DNA from: an uncultured Ignavibacteria bacterium
Lineage (GTDB): Bacteria > Bacteroidota > Ignavibacteria > Kapaibacteriales > UBA961
Direction: 5' to 3'
Assembly (NCBI GenBank): GCA_937868245.1
Contig: CALMMI010000399.1
Span: forward strand, 1 to 5,333
DNA: 5,333 bases
Made by a program: the position numbers and the translations under genes. Below, piece by piece: positions 1 to 5,333 of this stretch. The notes beneath the pieces were generated by a model. That model was not told where the DNA came from, ran no database searches, and saw only the letters and a list, made by a program, of their open reading frames with translations. Position 1 is the stretch's first letter. Each line of letters begins with the position of its first letter.

Positions 1-924
1 AGCAGCAACCGTATTAACGAACTTGAATCAATTGTTGGATATAACAGCAGCACAAGTATGGATGTTGCATTTCGGTTAGGAATGGGAGTAAACATAAGTG
101 AAAACTTCAGTATTCGTGGAAATGCAAAATGGGTAGGTCCGGGGTTTGTTTCGCTCGGTTATACCCAAATGTTGAATGATATGATTGAGCTCACTGTATC
201 GCCATCACTACGGTTATTGGATAATGCAATCTCGCTAAATGGCTCGATTGGTTCACGAACCAACAACCTCAGGAATATGAAAACGGGGACAACTTCCCAG
301 CTTATCGGTTCGGTATCGGCAAACATCCAATTCACGCAACAAATCGGACTTGATGCAAGTTACTCAAACTTTGGTATCCGCTCTACCGTACAAAACGACA
401 CACTTCGTATTTCGAATATCTCACAGTTTTACTCCTTAACACCTCATGTTAATTTTCAGATGTTCGACGGAGCAAATACTGTTTCTATCAGCCTGCTCCA
501 CCAATCTACGAACGATCAGAACCAATTCAATCCCAACCCCCAGAACAATGAGAACACAACTGTATCCGCGATGCACAGCATTGCATTTCCAAGTTCACTC
601 TCATTCACAACCGTTGCAATGAAGAACAACGGAAAAAGTAGCGGGATAACTAATACAGAAATTTCCATTACAAATTTTAATGAAACGGTAGGATACAGCA
701 TCTTCGAGAAAACTCTTGCACTTTCTGCTTCTCTGGGGATGAATTTCATCAAAGTTGGAACAGAAACATCTCAGTTCTTTGCCCGCTTTACTGCTTCCTA
801 TACTGCCGGGGCATGGGGGAATCTAGGATTATCGGTTATGAATAACAGTTATGATTATTCGGCTACGGGTGCATTATCATATTCCGAGTTCCAGGGGAGT
901 TTGCAGTATGGGGTTTCGTTTTAA
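1..924 (+). CDS. Outer-membrane beta-barrel protein, 3' part (5' end outside window)
   Basis: The frame is open from base 1 to the TAA at 922-924, giving 307 visible residues. The ATG at base 58 is probably internal, because the 19 codons before it are also open and continue the same kind of sequence. The protein is a run of short alternating polar/hydrophobic strands joined by Asn/Ser/Gly-rich turns, with no cytoplasmic-enzyme motifs, and it ends in a terminal Phe (Gly-Val-Ser-Phe), the usual last-strand signal of outer-membrane barrels. Landmarks in window numbering are WVGPGFVSLG at 44-53, NNLRNMKTGTTSQLIGSVS at 88-106 and DASYSNFGI at 118-126. From memory, such 'GP.(F/Y).SLG...ND', 'DN(L/K)..K..T...IGS' and 'SYSNF' blocks recur in the C-terminal half of uncharacterised Bacteroidota outer-membrane proteins encoded beside giant modular proteins, which is the arrangement here. 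Porin, anchor or export-partner roles are all possible. I am confident it is a barrel, but substrate and function are unknown. Confidence 0.85.
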   Translation, partial: SSNRINELESIVGYNSSTSMDVAFRLGMGVNISENFSIRGNAKWVGPGFVSLGYTQMLNDMIELTVSPSLRLLDNAISLNGSIGSRTNNLRNMKTGTTSQLIGSVSANIQFTQQIGLDASYSNFGIRSTVQNDTLRISNISQFYSLTPHVNFQMFDGANTVSISLLHQSTNDQNQFNPNPQNNENTTVSAMHSIAFPSSLSFTTVAMKNNGKSSGITNTEISITNFNETVGYSIFEKTLALSASLGMNFIKVGTETSQFFARFTASYTAGAWGNLGLSVMNNSYDYSATGALSYSEFQGSLQYGVSF

Positions 925-941
925 ATTTCAAGAAAGAATCC

Positions 942-971
942 GTAGAATAGGGTTTGCAAACCCTATTCTAC
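942..971. terminator. Perfect 30-base palindrome, probable terminator of the barrel gene
   Basis: Bases 942-971 equal their own reverse complement at every position. As RNA this folds into a 13-bp stem with a TGCA loop and three consecutive G-C pairs near the loop. It starts 17 bases after the stop codon of the upstream gene, where a terminator is expected. No T-run follows on the + strand (TGATAGAAG comes next), so it is not a textbook intrinsic terminator. It could instead act by blocking 3' exonuclease, be a dispersed palindromic repeat, or bind a dimeric protein. The perfect symmetry is seen directly; the terminator role is inferred from position. Confidence 0.6.
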
Positions 972-1037
972 TGATAGAAGTCAAGTCTATGTGTAACAAC
1001 GCCTGACTAGCCAGAGAAAACAGAACATCAGCACTAA

Positions 1038-1066
1038 TTCCTCTCTTCGAGAGGGGCAGGGGTGTG
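1038..1066. repeat. Hairpin with trailing G-run, REP-like intergenic repeat (copy A)
   Basis: CCTCTC at 1040-1045 pairs with GAGAGG at 1049-1054 around a 3-base TTC loop, and two G-T pairs at 1038-1039/1055-1056 extend it to 8 bp. The right arm is followed by CA and a second G-run, then GTGTG. From memory, a hairpin of this kind followed by 'GGGGcaGGGGtGtG' is a common dispersed intergenic repeat in Bacteroidota-related and cyanobacterial genomes. Only a genome-wide copy count would establish it as a repeat family here. Confidence 0.5.
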
Positions 1067-1127
1067 TGGTCAAGCAGGGAAATAATGTGTCAAACAAAAA
1101 ATATGTGATTTATCAACACTTTAAGTC

Positions 1128-1156
1128 ATCCCCTTGTTAAAGGGGAAAGAGGGGAT
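1128..1156. repeat. Hairpin with trailing G-run, REP-like intergenic repeat (copy B)
   Basis: TCCCCTT at 1129-1135 pairs with AAGGGGA at 1140-1146 around a GTTA loop, giving 7 bp. A second G-run, GGGGAT at 1151-1156, is complementary to ATCCCC at 1128-1133, so the C-run can pair with either G-run. It has the same plan as the hairpin about 90 bases upstream (C-rich arm, loop, G-rich arm, spacer, second G-run) but a different sequence. Read on the minus strand it encodes IPSFPFNKG, a peptide of the type seen in spurious small 'hypothetical proteins' called over such repeats. It lies 40 bases before the start of the giant gene, so it is probably in that gene's leader or promoter region. Confidence 0.5.
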
Positions 1157-1180
1157 TGATAAACAGTTACCAAAAAATGC

Positions 1181-1199
1181 CCTTAACATATAAATAATG
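1181..1199 (+). promoter_or_regulatory. Start region of the giant gene: no Shine-Dalgarno, A/T-rich leader
   Basis: The stretch before the ATG at 1197-1199 is CCTTAACATATAAATA, with no purine-rich GGAGG-like element. This is usual for Bacteroidota, where initiation relies on an unstructured A/T-rich leader. An in-frame TAA at 1191-1193 lies one codon before the ATG, so the protein cannot begin further upstream unless at the intervening ATA. A second in-frame ATG at 1206 is the only close alternative and would shorten the signal peptide's n-region by three residues. I did not find a convincing -7/-33 Bacteroidota promoter. Confidence 0.5.
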
Positions 1200-1292
1200 A
1201 AGTACATGAATACACGCATACATAATCCATTCATAAAAATACTGCTTGCAATTATTCCCGTATTCTTTATTCTCATCATGAACGGGAGTGGG
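1197..1292 (+). other. Signal peptide, residues 1-32 of the giant protein
   Basis: A basic n-region (K2, R7, H9, K14) precedes an uninterrupted hydrophobic core (I15 to M28, ILLAIIPVFFILIM) and a small-residue end, N-G-S-G, before Q33-Q34. Cleavage after G32 fits the small-x-small rule and leaves a Gln N-terminus. There is no lipobox cysteine, so this is a Sec/SPase I type signal and not a lipoprotein. Export to the periplasm or beyond follows. Confidence 0.85.
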
Positions 1293-4200
1293 CAGCAACT
1301 GACAGTCCAAACCATATTCCTCCGTACACCTGTCCCGGCAGACCTTGGCGCATGGCGGAACGACCCCAATATTGCCCAAATAATCCTAACCTCCACCCAA
1401 CCCACATCTGTCTATATTGGTATAGAAATATTCCGTAATGGAGTAACAAAACCTGTTGCATTCTCAAAACTGAACGATCGTTTACGTTCATTCCCTGCAC
1501 CCGGTGTCATCAATCAATTACAGATTCAGCAGAGCAGTGATTTTGAGATTGATAAGTCCTTAGAGACACAAGCAGCAACAACTAATATGCTTCCCGAAGG
1601 AAGCTATACTTTCTGCGTAACTCTTTATAGGCGGGAACAAACCGGAGTCTATACACCTATCACAACAGCCAACCAACAGCAAAAAACCTGCACAGCGTTT
1701 CAGATTACTATCCCTGAACGTGTGCAGCTTATGTACCCCCGCAACGCCTCCATAATGGGTTCGACGAACATACCCATAAACTTTTTATGGTCTGCGATTA
1801 GTGTGCCGAACACCGTGTCGAAATACCGTATCGTAGCCGTTGGTATGTTCCAAGACCAAGTGGAACAGCAGGTATTAACCGACGCATTTTCACGTCCTTC
1901 TCCTGTGCGCGAACAGCATATTCTACTTGATGAAATAGTATTTACTTCGAATAAGACGCAGATGTTTTACCCTGCAATCCTTCAGTTCTTGAACCGCATT
2001 CCTTGCGTGAACAGGATTGCATGGCAAGTACAACTTCTCGACCAAAACAACCGCCCGATTGCCACACGTGGTGCAGCAGATGGCAAGAGCGAAATATGGA
2101 CATACAAATTTTTCGAGCAGCAGACAGATTGCGCTCAAACCGCATGCACGGGTGATATACAGCTAACACCTTATTATCCTATGAATAATGATACTATTCC
2201 GTGGATTGCACCGCCCATTGCGGTAAGGTGGGGAGCGTTTTGTCCAACGATGATGGGTTTCAATTACCGTTTACAAGTCAGTGCCGCCTCCGGTTCAATA
2301 GGAGAGAATGCACGGGATTTGATTTGGGGAGGAACAAACGGCAGTATCTTTACTGCACAAGGGATTACTAATGCATCCAATAGGGAAGAACGTGCGCAAC
2401 TGATTGTAACTAATTGGTTAAACAATACAGGAACTGCATTTGTTCCTCTGAATAATCAATTTCGCCGTGGTGAGCAATATTCCTGGTCAGTGAACGGGAC
2501 AATTACTCGCGGTACTACGCAAAACAACCAGCCGTTTCAAGTGACTACTACAGGGGCTTTCAATCTTGGATTGCGTGTACCGGTGATGCCATCACCCGCA
2601 ACTGATTCAATAATTGACACAACCGCTAACCTTCAATTAAAATTTACAATCCCTGCCGCTTCTAAAATGATGTATGATAATCCCGATATTATCAGTATAG
2701 ACAGAAGTGGCGGCGGGGCAGTCCGTTTTGCATCTGCATCGGAAAAAATCCGTGTGGTAATTTCTCGAAATGCCGACCTCGCTTCTCCAGTTTATACACA
2801 GCTACTGAATCCTGCACCCGGCATTATGGGAAGCAGAGCCGACATAGACCAGACAAGCCGCGAGCTGTTCGGTGAAAAAACAGTACGTCCCACACAACGG
2901 CTTGCCGAAGGTAAATATTATTGGCAGGTAGAATATCTCGACCCCGAAAATGGAGACCGAGTGTATCGAAGAGGGCAGGTTTGGAATTTCACCATCAGGG
3001 CAGGAGGAGGCTCAAACCAAGGAAGCAATATCACCGCAAACGAGTGCATCCGTATTTCTCCAAAATATCCTGAACCGTTCGGAAGTGTAAGCGATAACCG
3101 TATTGATTTTACGGTACAGGTTCGTCCTGCTGTAAATAGCAGTGCTATAAGAGGCGGACGTTTTCGTGTATGGGAACTGCAATCTATGAATCAAAATCCT
3201 AACGAAGTTACAAACGGTGCACCGCTCTACGAAACTACATTTAGTGGAAATAGTGAAAGTGATTTCAGACTAATAACAGCTTCTGCAAATGCTTCATCAG
3301 TATCAATATGGAGCTTGAATTTCTTAAATAATACTGCAAACCGATTCACTCCGCGTAATAACAAAATCTATGTATGGCAATTCGCATTGAATATCGATGG
3401 AGGAGGAATCCGCCAAGACCGTGTTAGCTGTTCTGCAACGCAAATAATCGGCTCGACCGGTGTATTCATGTACCGTACACAGTGCCAGGATGATTGCATA
3501 AAACCAGCCCCTGCAAACCGTACCCCTGCAACCCAACCGATTGCAGTTGGTGCAACATTGACCATAGGAAATTTTACGGCAAGACTAACCAGTGTAAGCG
3601 GTACACCCGAAAACCTAAGCGGAGAAGCAATTGTAAATGTTGAGGCATTTCGTGTAGGAATGATGGTGGAATTCAGAGGAATACAGGTAAACAGCAATAT
3701 GGAAGTTTATGGCGGTGAAATGACCGGAAAACTTGCTGCAAATTCACCGTTAAATGCTCAAACTGCTAACCTTTTGCAATCTGCTACCCGCATGACCCGC
3801 GCTCAAATAGACAGTATGAGTGCCCTTGCGTCGGATGTTACCCGTATAGTGAGTGGGCTTACCGGACTTGCTCCGATGACACTTCCAATAGGAATTGACC
3901 GTACTATCGAAGGGCAGAGAATTGTCCTGGGTGTGATGGGAATGGTTTTCAAACCCACTGATGCACGGTTGAATGTGGTTCTCTCGTTCCCGATGCCATA
4001 TTTTGGTCCGAACGAACGGATTGGATTTGAAGGTCGTAATGTATGTTTCAGTAACAATGGAATTGGGCGTGAATTTCAAATTGCATTGTATGATGATTTG
4101 GGATTTAACCTTGGACCAGGTTCATGGGGAATGCACTTTTTAGCGTCACATAACGGCGACCCCGGAACGTACGCACAATTCGGTTGTAATGGTTTTGAAC

Positions 4201-5333
4201 TAATCAGAGTGAAAGGTCAGCTCAAGTTTGCTAGGGATTGTATTCGCCCTGTTCCTGATGTGGACAGCACGGCAACGGCAAACCTCGATTTTACCACACA
4301 AATAAGAGCTGACGGCAATTTCATAGCCTTTGCAGCGATGAACCGTTGGTCTCCAACGTCGTTGCCGGATTTCCAAATGGTGACTGACACCATGGGAATA
4401 GACTTTTCCGAAAAGGAAAACCTGCCTGGTATGGTATTTCCAACAGGATATACGGGTACAACCTCTGACGGATGGCGTGGCTTTTCGATGAAACGTCTGC
4501 AAATGCAATTACCCAACTCTTTGCGAACATTTCGCGAAGGACGTCTCCCGAATGTCAGTATTACAGGTATGCTCATCGACCGTACAGGGCTTAGTTTGGT
4601 AGGAAAAGCAGGCTCGCTCATACAATACCCTGAAGGCAATTTTAGCGGATGGGGTGCAAGTGTGGATAGTGTAACGATAGAAATTCTATCAAGTTCACTA
4701 AGAAGGGGTGAATTATTGGGGAGAGTCTCTGTTCCGATTTTTACACAGCCTCTTGGTTATGCTGCAGTACTTTCCCGCAATCCCGACGGAACATCCAATT
4801 TTGATTTGGGGATTCGTCCTACATCAGATTTATCTGCTCCATTGTGGATAGCCAATTTTACCCTTGAACAGACATCCTATATTTCATTACGGTACAGTAC
4901 AGGCGATGGTGCACGCCGTCCAGACGGTTCGATTGTAACAGGTGGTTTTTCTGTTGCGGCTCGTTTGAATGGCTCGATTACCATACAAGGAAATGCACCG
5001 GCTACCGGACAGGGACAGCAAATCAATGGACTAAACTTCAGAGGGATACGATTCCAGAATTTTGTTCTATCGACTAATCGTGAAAGAATGATAGAACCCG
5101 GTACATGGTCGCTTGCATCGCCTCAGCATAGTTTCTTGATGGAGCCCGAACCTGTGCCCGAAGGCAGTTCTACACAAAGCCAAAACAACAGGGCAAGCGG
5201 TTTCCCGGTATCGCTCGACAGTATCAAGTTTGTAACGAATACTACCAGAAACAATATGCCGCGTGTAGGTATTCAATTTCGTATAGCCGCAAATTTGATG
5301 GGTGAGCAGAATGGAGGCAATTCACGCGGTGGA
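1197..5333 (+). CDS. Giant secreted modular surface protein, TANFOR-like N-terminus (3' end outside window)
   Basis: I translated this frame codon by codon: 1379 codons from ATG 1197 to the last base without a stop, so the protein is longer than 1379 residues. In order it shows a signal peptide (1-32), a TANFOR-like domain (about 33-172), roughly four Ig/FN3-like modules (about 173-765), and a long beta-rich block (about 782 to the edge). The composition is rich in Asn, Thr, Ser, Gly and Gln. Paired cysteines (140/165, 312/317, 763/767) suit an exported protein with disulfides. No protease, glycosidase or nuclease catalytic motif is recognisable, so a structural, adhesive or scaffold role at the cell surface is the best inference. 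Its upstream neighbour is an outer-membrane barrel on the same strand, 272 bases away behind a probable terminator. A sorting domain (for example a type IX secretion C-terminal domain) cannot be assessed because the C-terminus is missing. The ORF is near certain; the family assignment is from memory. Confidence 0.95.
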   Translation, partial: MKYMNTRIHNPFIKILLAIIPVFFILIMNGSGQQLTVQTIFLRTPVPADLGAWRNDPNIAQIILTSTQPTSVYIGIEIFRNGVTKPVAFSKLNDRLRSFPAPGVINQLQIQQSSDFEIDKSLETQAATTNMLPEGSYTFCVTLYRREQTGVYTPITTANQQQKTCTAFQITIPERVQLMYPRNASIMGSTNIPINFLWSAISVPNTVSKYRIVAVGMFQDQVEQQVLTDAFSRPSPVREQHILLDEIVFTSNKTQMFYPAILQFLNRIPCVNRIAWQVQLLDQNNRPIATRGAADGKSEIWTYKFFEQQTDCAQTACTGDIQLTPYYPMNNDTIPWIAPPIAVRWGAFCPTMMGFNYRLQVSAASGSIGENARDLIWGGTNGSIFTAQGITNASNREERAQLIVTNWLNNTGTAFVPLNNQFRRGEQYSWSVNGTITRGTTQNNQPFQVTTTGAFNLGLRVPVMPSPATDSIIDTTANLQLKFTIPAASKMMYDNPDIISIDRSGGGAVRFASASEKIRVVISRNADLASPVYTQLLNPAPGIMGSRADIDQTSRELFGEKTVRPTQRLAEGKYYWQVEYLDPENGDRVYRRGQVWNFTIRAGGGSNQGSNITANECIRISPKYPEPFGSVSDNRIDFTVQVRPAVNSSAIRGGRFRVWELQSMNQNPNEVTNGAPLYETTFSGNSESDFRLITASANASSVSIWSLNFLNNTANRFTPRNNKIYVWQFALNIDGGGIRQDRVSCSATQIIGSTGVFMYRTQCQDDCIKPAPANRTPATQPIAVGATLTIGNFTARLTSVSGTPENLSGEAIVNVEAFRVGMMVEFRGIQVNSNMEVYGGEMTGKLAANSPLNAQTANLLQSATRMTRAQIDSMSALASDVTRIVSGLTGLAPMTLPIGIDRTIEGQRIVLGVMGMVFKPTDARLNVVLSFPMPYFGPNERIGFEGRNVCFSNNGIGREFQIALYDDLGFNLGPGSWGMHFLASHNGDPGTYAQFGCNGFELIRVKGQLKFARDCIRPVPDVDSTATANLDFTTQIRADGNFIAFAAMNRWSPTSLPDFQMVTDTMGIDFSEKENLPGMVFPTGYTGTTSDGWRGFSMKRLQMQLPNSLRTFREGRLPNVSITGMLIDRTGLSLVGKAGSLIQYPEGNFSGWGASVDSVTIEILSSSLRRGELLGRVSVPIFTQPLGYAAVLSRNPDGTSNFDLGIRPTSDLSAPLWIANFTLEQTSYISLRYSTGDGARRPDGSIVTGGFSVAARLNGSITIQGNAPATGQGQQINGLNFRGIRFQNFVLSTNRERMIEPGTWSLASPQHSFLMEPEPVPEGSSTQSQNNRASGFPVSLDSIKFVTNTTRNNMPRVGIQFRIAANLMGEQNGGNSRGG
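1293..1712 (+). other. TANFOR-like N-terminal domain of the giant protein
   Basis: Residues about 33-172. It opens with a beta-strand (QQLTVQTIFLRTPVP), then 'W.NDPNIAQIILTST' and a strand on effects of a positive or negative 'GIEIFRNG'. It closes with LPEGSYTFCVTLYR around C140, an insertion, then KTCTAFQITIP around C165. From memory, the TANFOR domain of Bacteroidota proteins has a similar plan: an N-terminal 'P.S..L.DY...P..v.ltl.N' region and a closing 'LPEGtYtiCv.ayd...g..lS...C..F.I.yp' with a cysteine pair. The closing motif matches well; the opening half matches weakly. A profile search would settle it. Confidence 0.5.
1713..3479 (+). other. Tandem Ig/FN3-like modules of the giant protein
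   Basis: Residues about 173-762 contain four recurring module openings, each with a proline-led 'P...(V/I/N)...' start followed by a hydrophobic or Trp-containing strand: VQLMYPRNASI at 176-186 leading to NFLW; IQLTPYYPMNND at 321-332 leading to IAVRWG; LRVPVMPSPATDS at 459-471 leading to LKFTIP; and CIRISPKYPEPFG at 617-629 leading to IDFTVQV. Two modules end with the classic FN3-like strand 'G..Y.W.V': RGEQYSWSVNG (W430) and EGKYYWQVEY (W576). The modules are spaced about 140-160 residues apart, longer than a single FN3 fold, so each may hold an inserted or doubled unit. The spacing and motifs are seen; the fold is inferred. Confidence 0.5.
3540..5333 (+). other. Conserved beta-rich C-terminal block of the giant protein (incomplete)
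   Basis: Residues about 782 to 1379. Landmarks in order: an IGNFTARLTSVSG strand pair from 790; EFRGIQVNSNMEVYGGEMTG near 826-847; IGFEGRNVCF with C950; FGCNGFELIRVKG with C997, then KFARDCIRP with C1015; GWRGFSMKRLQMQLP from W1093; GWGASVDSV from W1152; RRGELLGRVSVPI from 1169; LEQTSYISL from 1223; NGLNFRGIRFQNF from 1277; and WSLASPQ from W1304. From memory, the series 'W+G..(I/M)..L.(V/M).LP', 'GW..S(V/I)DS', 'G...G.(I/V).(V/L)P(I)' and 'L...NGLNF..I.FQ' occurs in the same order in uncharacterised giant proteins of Bacteroidota. No catalytic signature is evident. The motif order is seen; the family link is recollection. Confidence 0.5.

Noticed and set aside
58..60. ATG at base 58 as the true start of the barrel gene
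   Set aside because: The frame is open from base 1, the upstream residues are similar in character, no signal peptide follows this Met, and there is no leader or spacing signal before it.
249..260. Short inverted repeat GGTTCACGAACC inside the barrel gene
   Set aside because: A 4-bp stem within coding sequence is expected by chance and has no supporting context.
516..752. Minus-strand ORF with a hydrophobic stretch opposite the barrel gene
   Set aside because: The hydrophobicity comes from the complement of Asn/Glu/Lys-rich codons in the barrel gene, which is clearly coding on the + strand.
1049..1066. Possible G-quadruplex in the G-rich tails
   Set aside because: Only two adjacent G-runs occur at each repeat; four would be needed nearby.
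1121..1405. Minus-strand ORFs over the intergenic repeat and the start of the giant gene
   Set aside because: They run antisense to the signal peptide of a clear 1379-codon gene, and one ends in a peptide (IPSFPFNKG) that is just a translation of the hairpin repeat. No protein-like domain pattern is visible.
3368..4079. Minus-strand ORFs of 84-109 codons within the giant gene
   Set aside because: They are antisense to the well-supported + frame, show no recognisable motifs, and overlap one another in different frames.
4217..4639. 140-codon minus-strand ORF and its overlapping companions at 4200-4530
   Set aside because: They lie opposite a continuous + frame that has conserved beta-protein motifs. 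Several overlapping antisense ORFs in different frames are typical shadows of a long coding region.

Overview
The window holds two protein-coding genes on the + strand, each cut by a window edge, separated by a 272-base intergenic stretch rich in inverted repeats. I see no tRNA, rRNA, CRISPR array or transposase. By eye the G+C content is in the mid-40s percent. The likely host is a member of the Bacteroidota or an allied phylum such as Ignavibacteriota, Chlorobiota or Kapaibacteriota. That rests on an outer-membrane beta-barrel followed by a giant secreted modular protein, the absence of a Shine-Dalgarno sequence before the second gene, and protein motifs I remember from large Bacteroidota surface proteins. 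No search was run, so the phylum is an inference.

Layout: (1) Bases 1-924 are the 3' part of a gene for a probable outer-membrane beta-barrel protein, open at the left edge. The visible 307 residues are alternating amphipathic strands ending in a C-terminal phenylalanine. (2) Bases 925-1196 are non-coding. They carry a perfect 30-base palindrome just after the stop codon, probably a terminator, and two hairpins that each have an extra G-run on their 3' side and look like dispersed intergenic repeats. (3) From base 1197 to the right edge a single uninterrupted reading frame of 1379 codons encodes a secreted giant. It has a signal peptide, an N-terminal domain resembling the TANFOR domain, about four Ig/fibronectin-III-like modules, and a long beta-rich C-terminal block. 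That block has motifs I associate with a poorly characterised family of very large Bacteroidota proteins. Its C-terminus is not in the window. The frame is read throughout and has no stop, although all of it lies outside short closed ORFs; the apparent minus-strand ORFs opposite it are shadows.

Working together: a beta-barrel next to a giant exported multi-domain protein suggests a cell-surface module, with the barrel as porin, anchor or export partner and the giant as an extracellular or outer-membrane-attached structure. The function is unknown, and the pairing is inferred from adjacency plus remembered family resemblance. The terminator-like palindrome and long spacer suggest the two genes can be transcribed separately.
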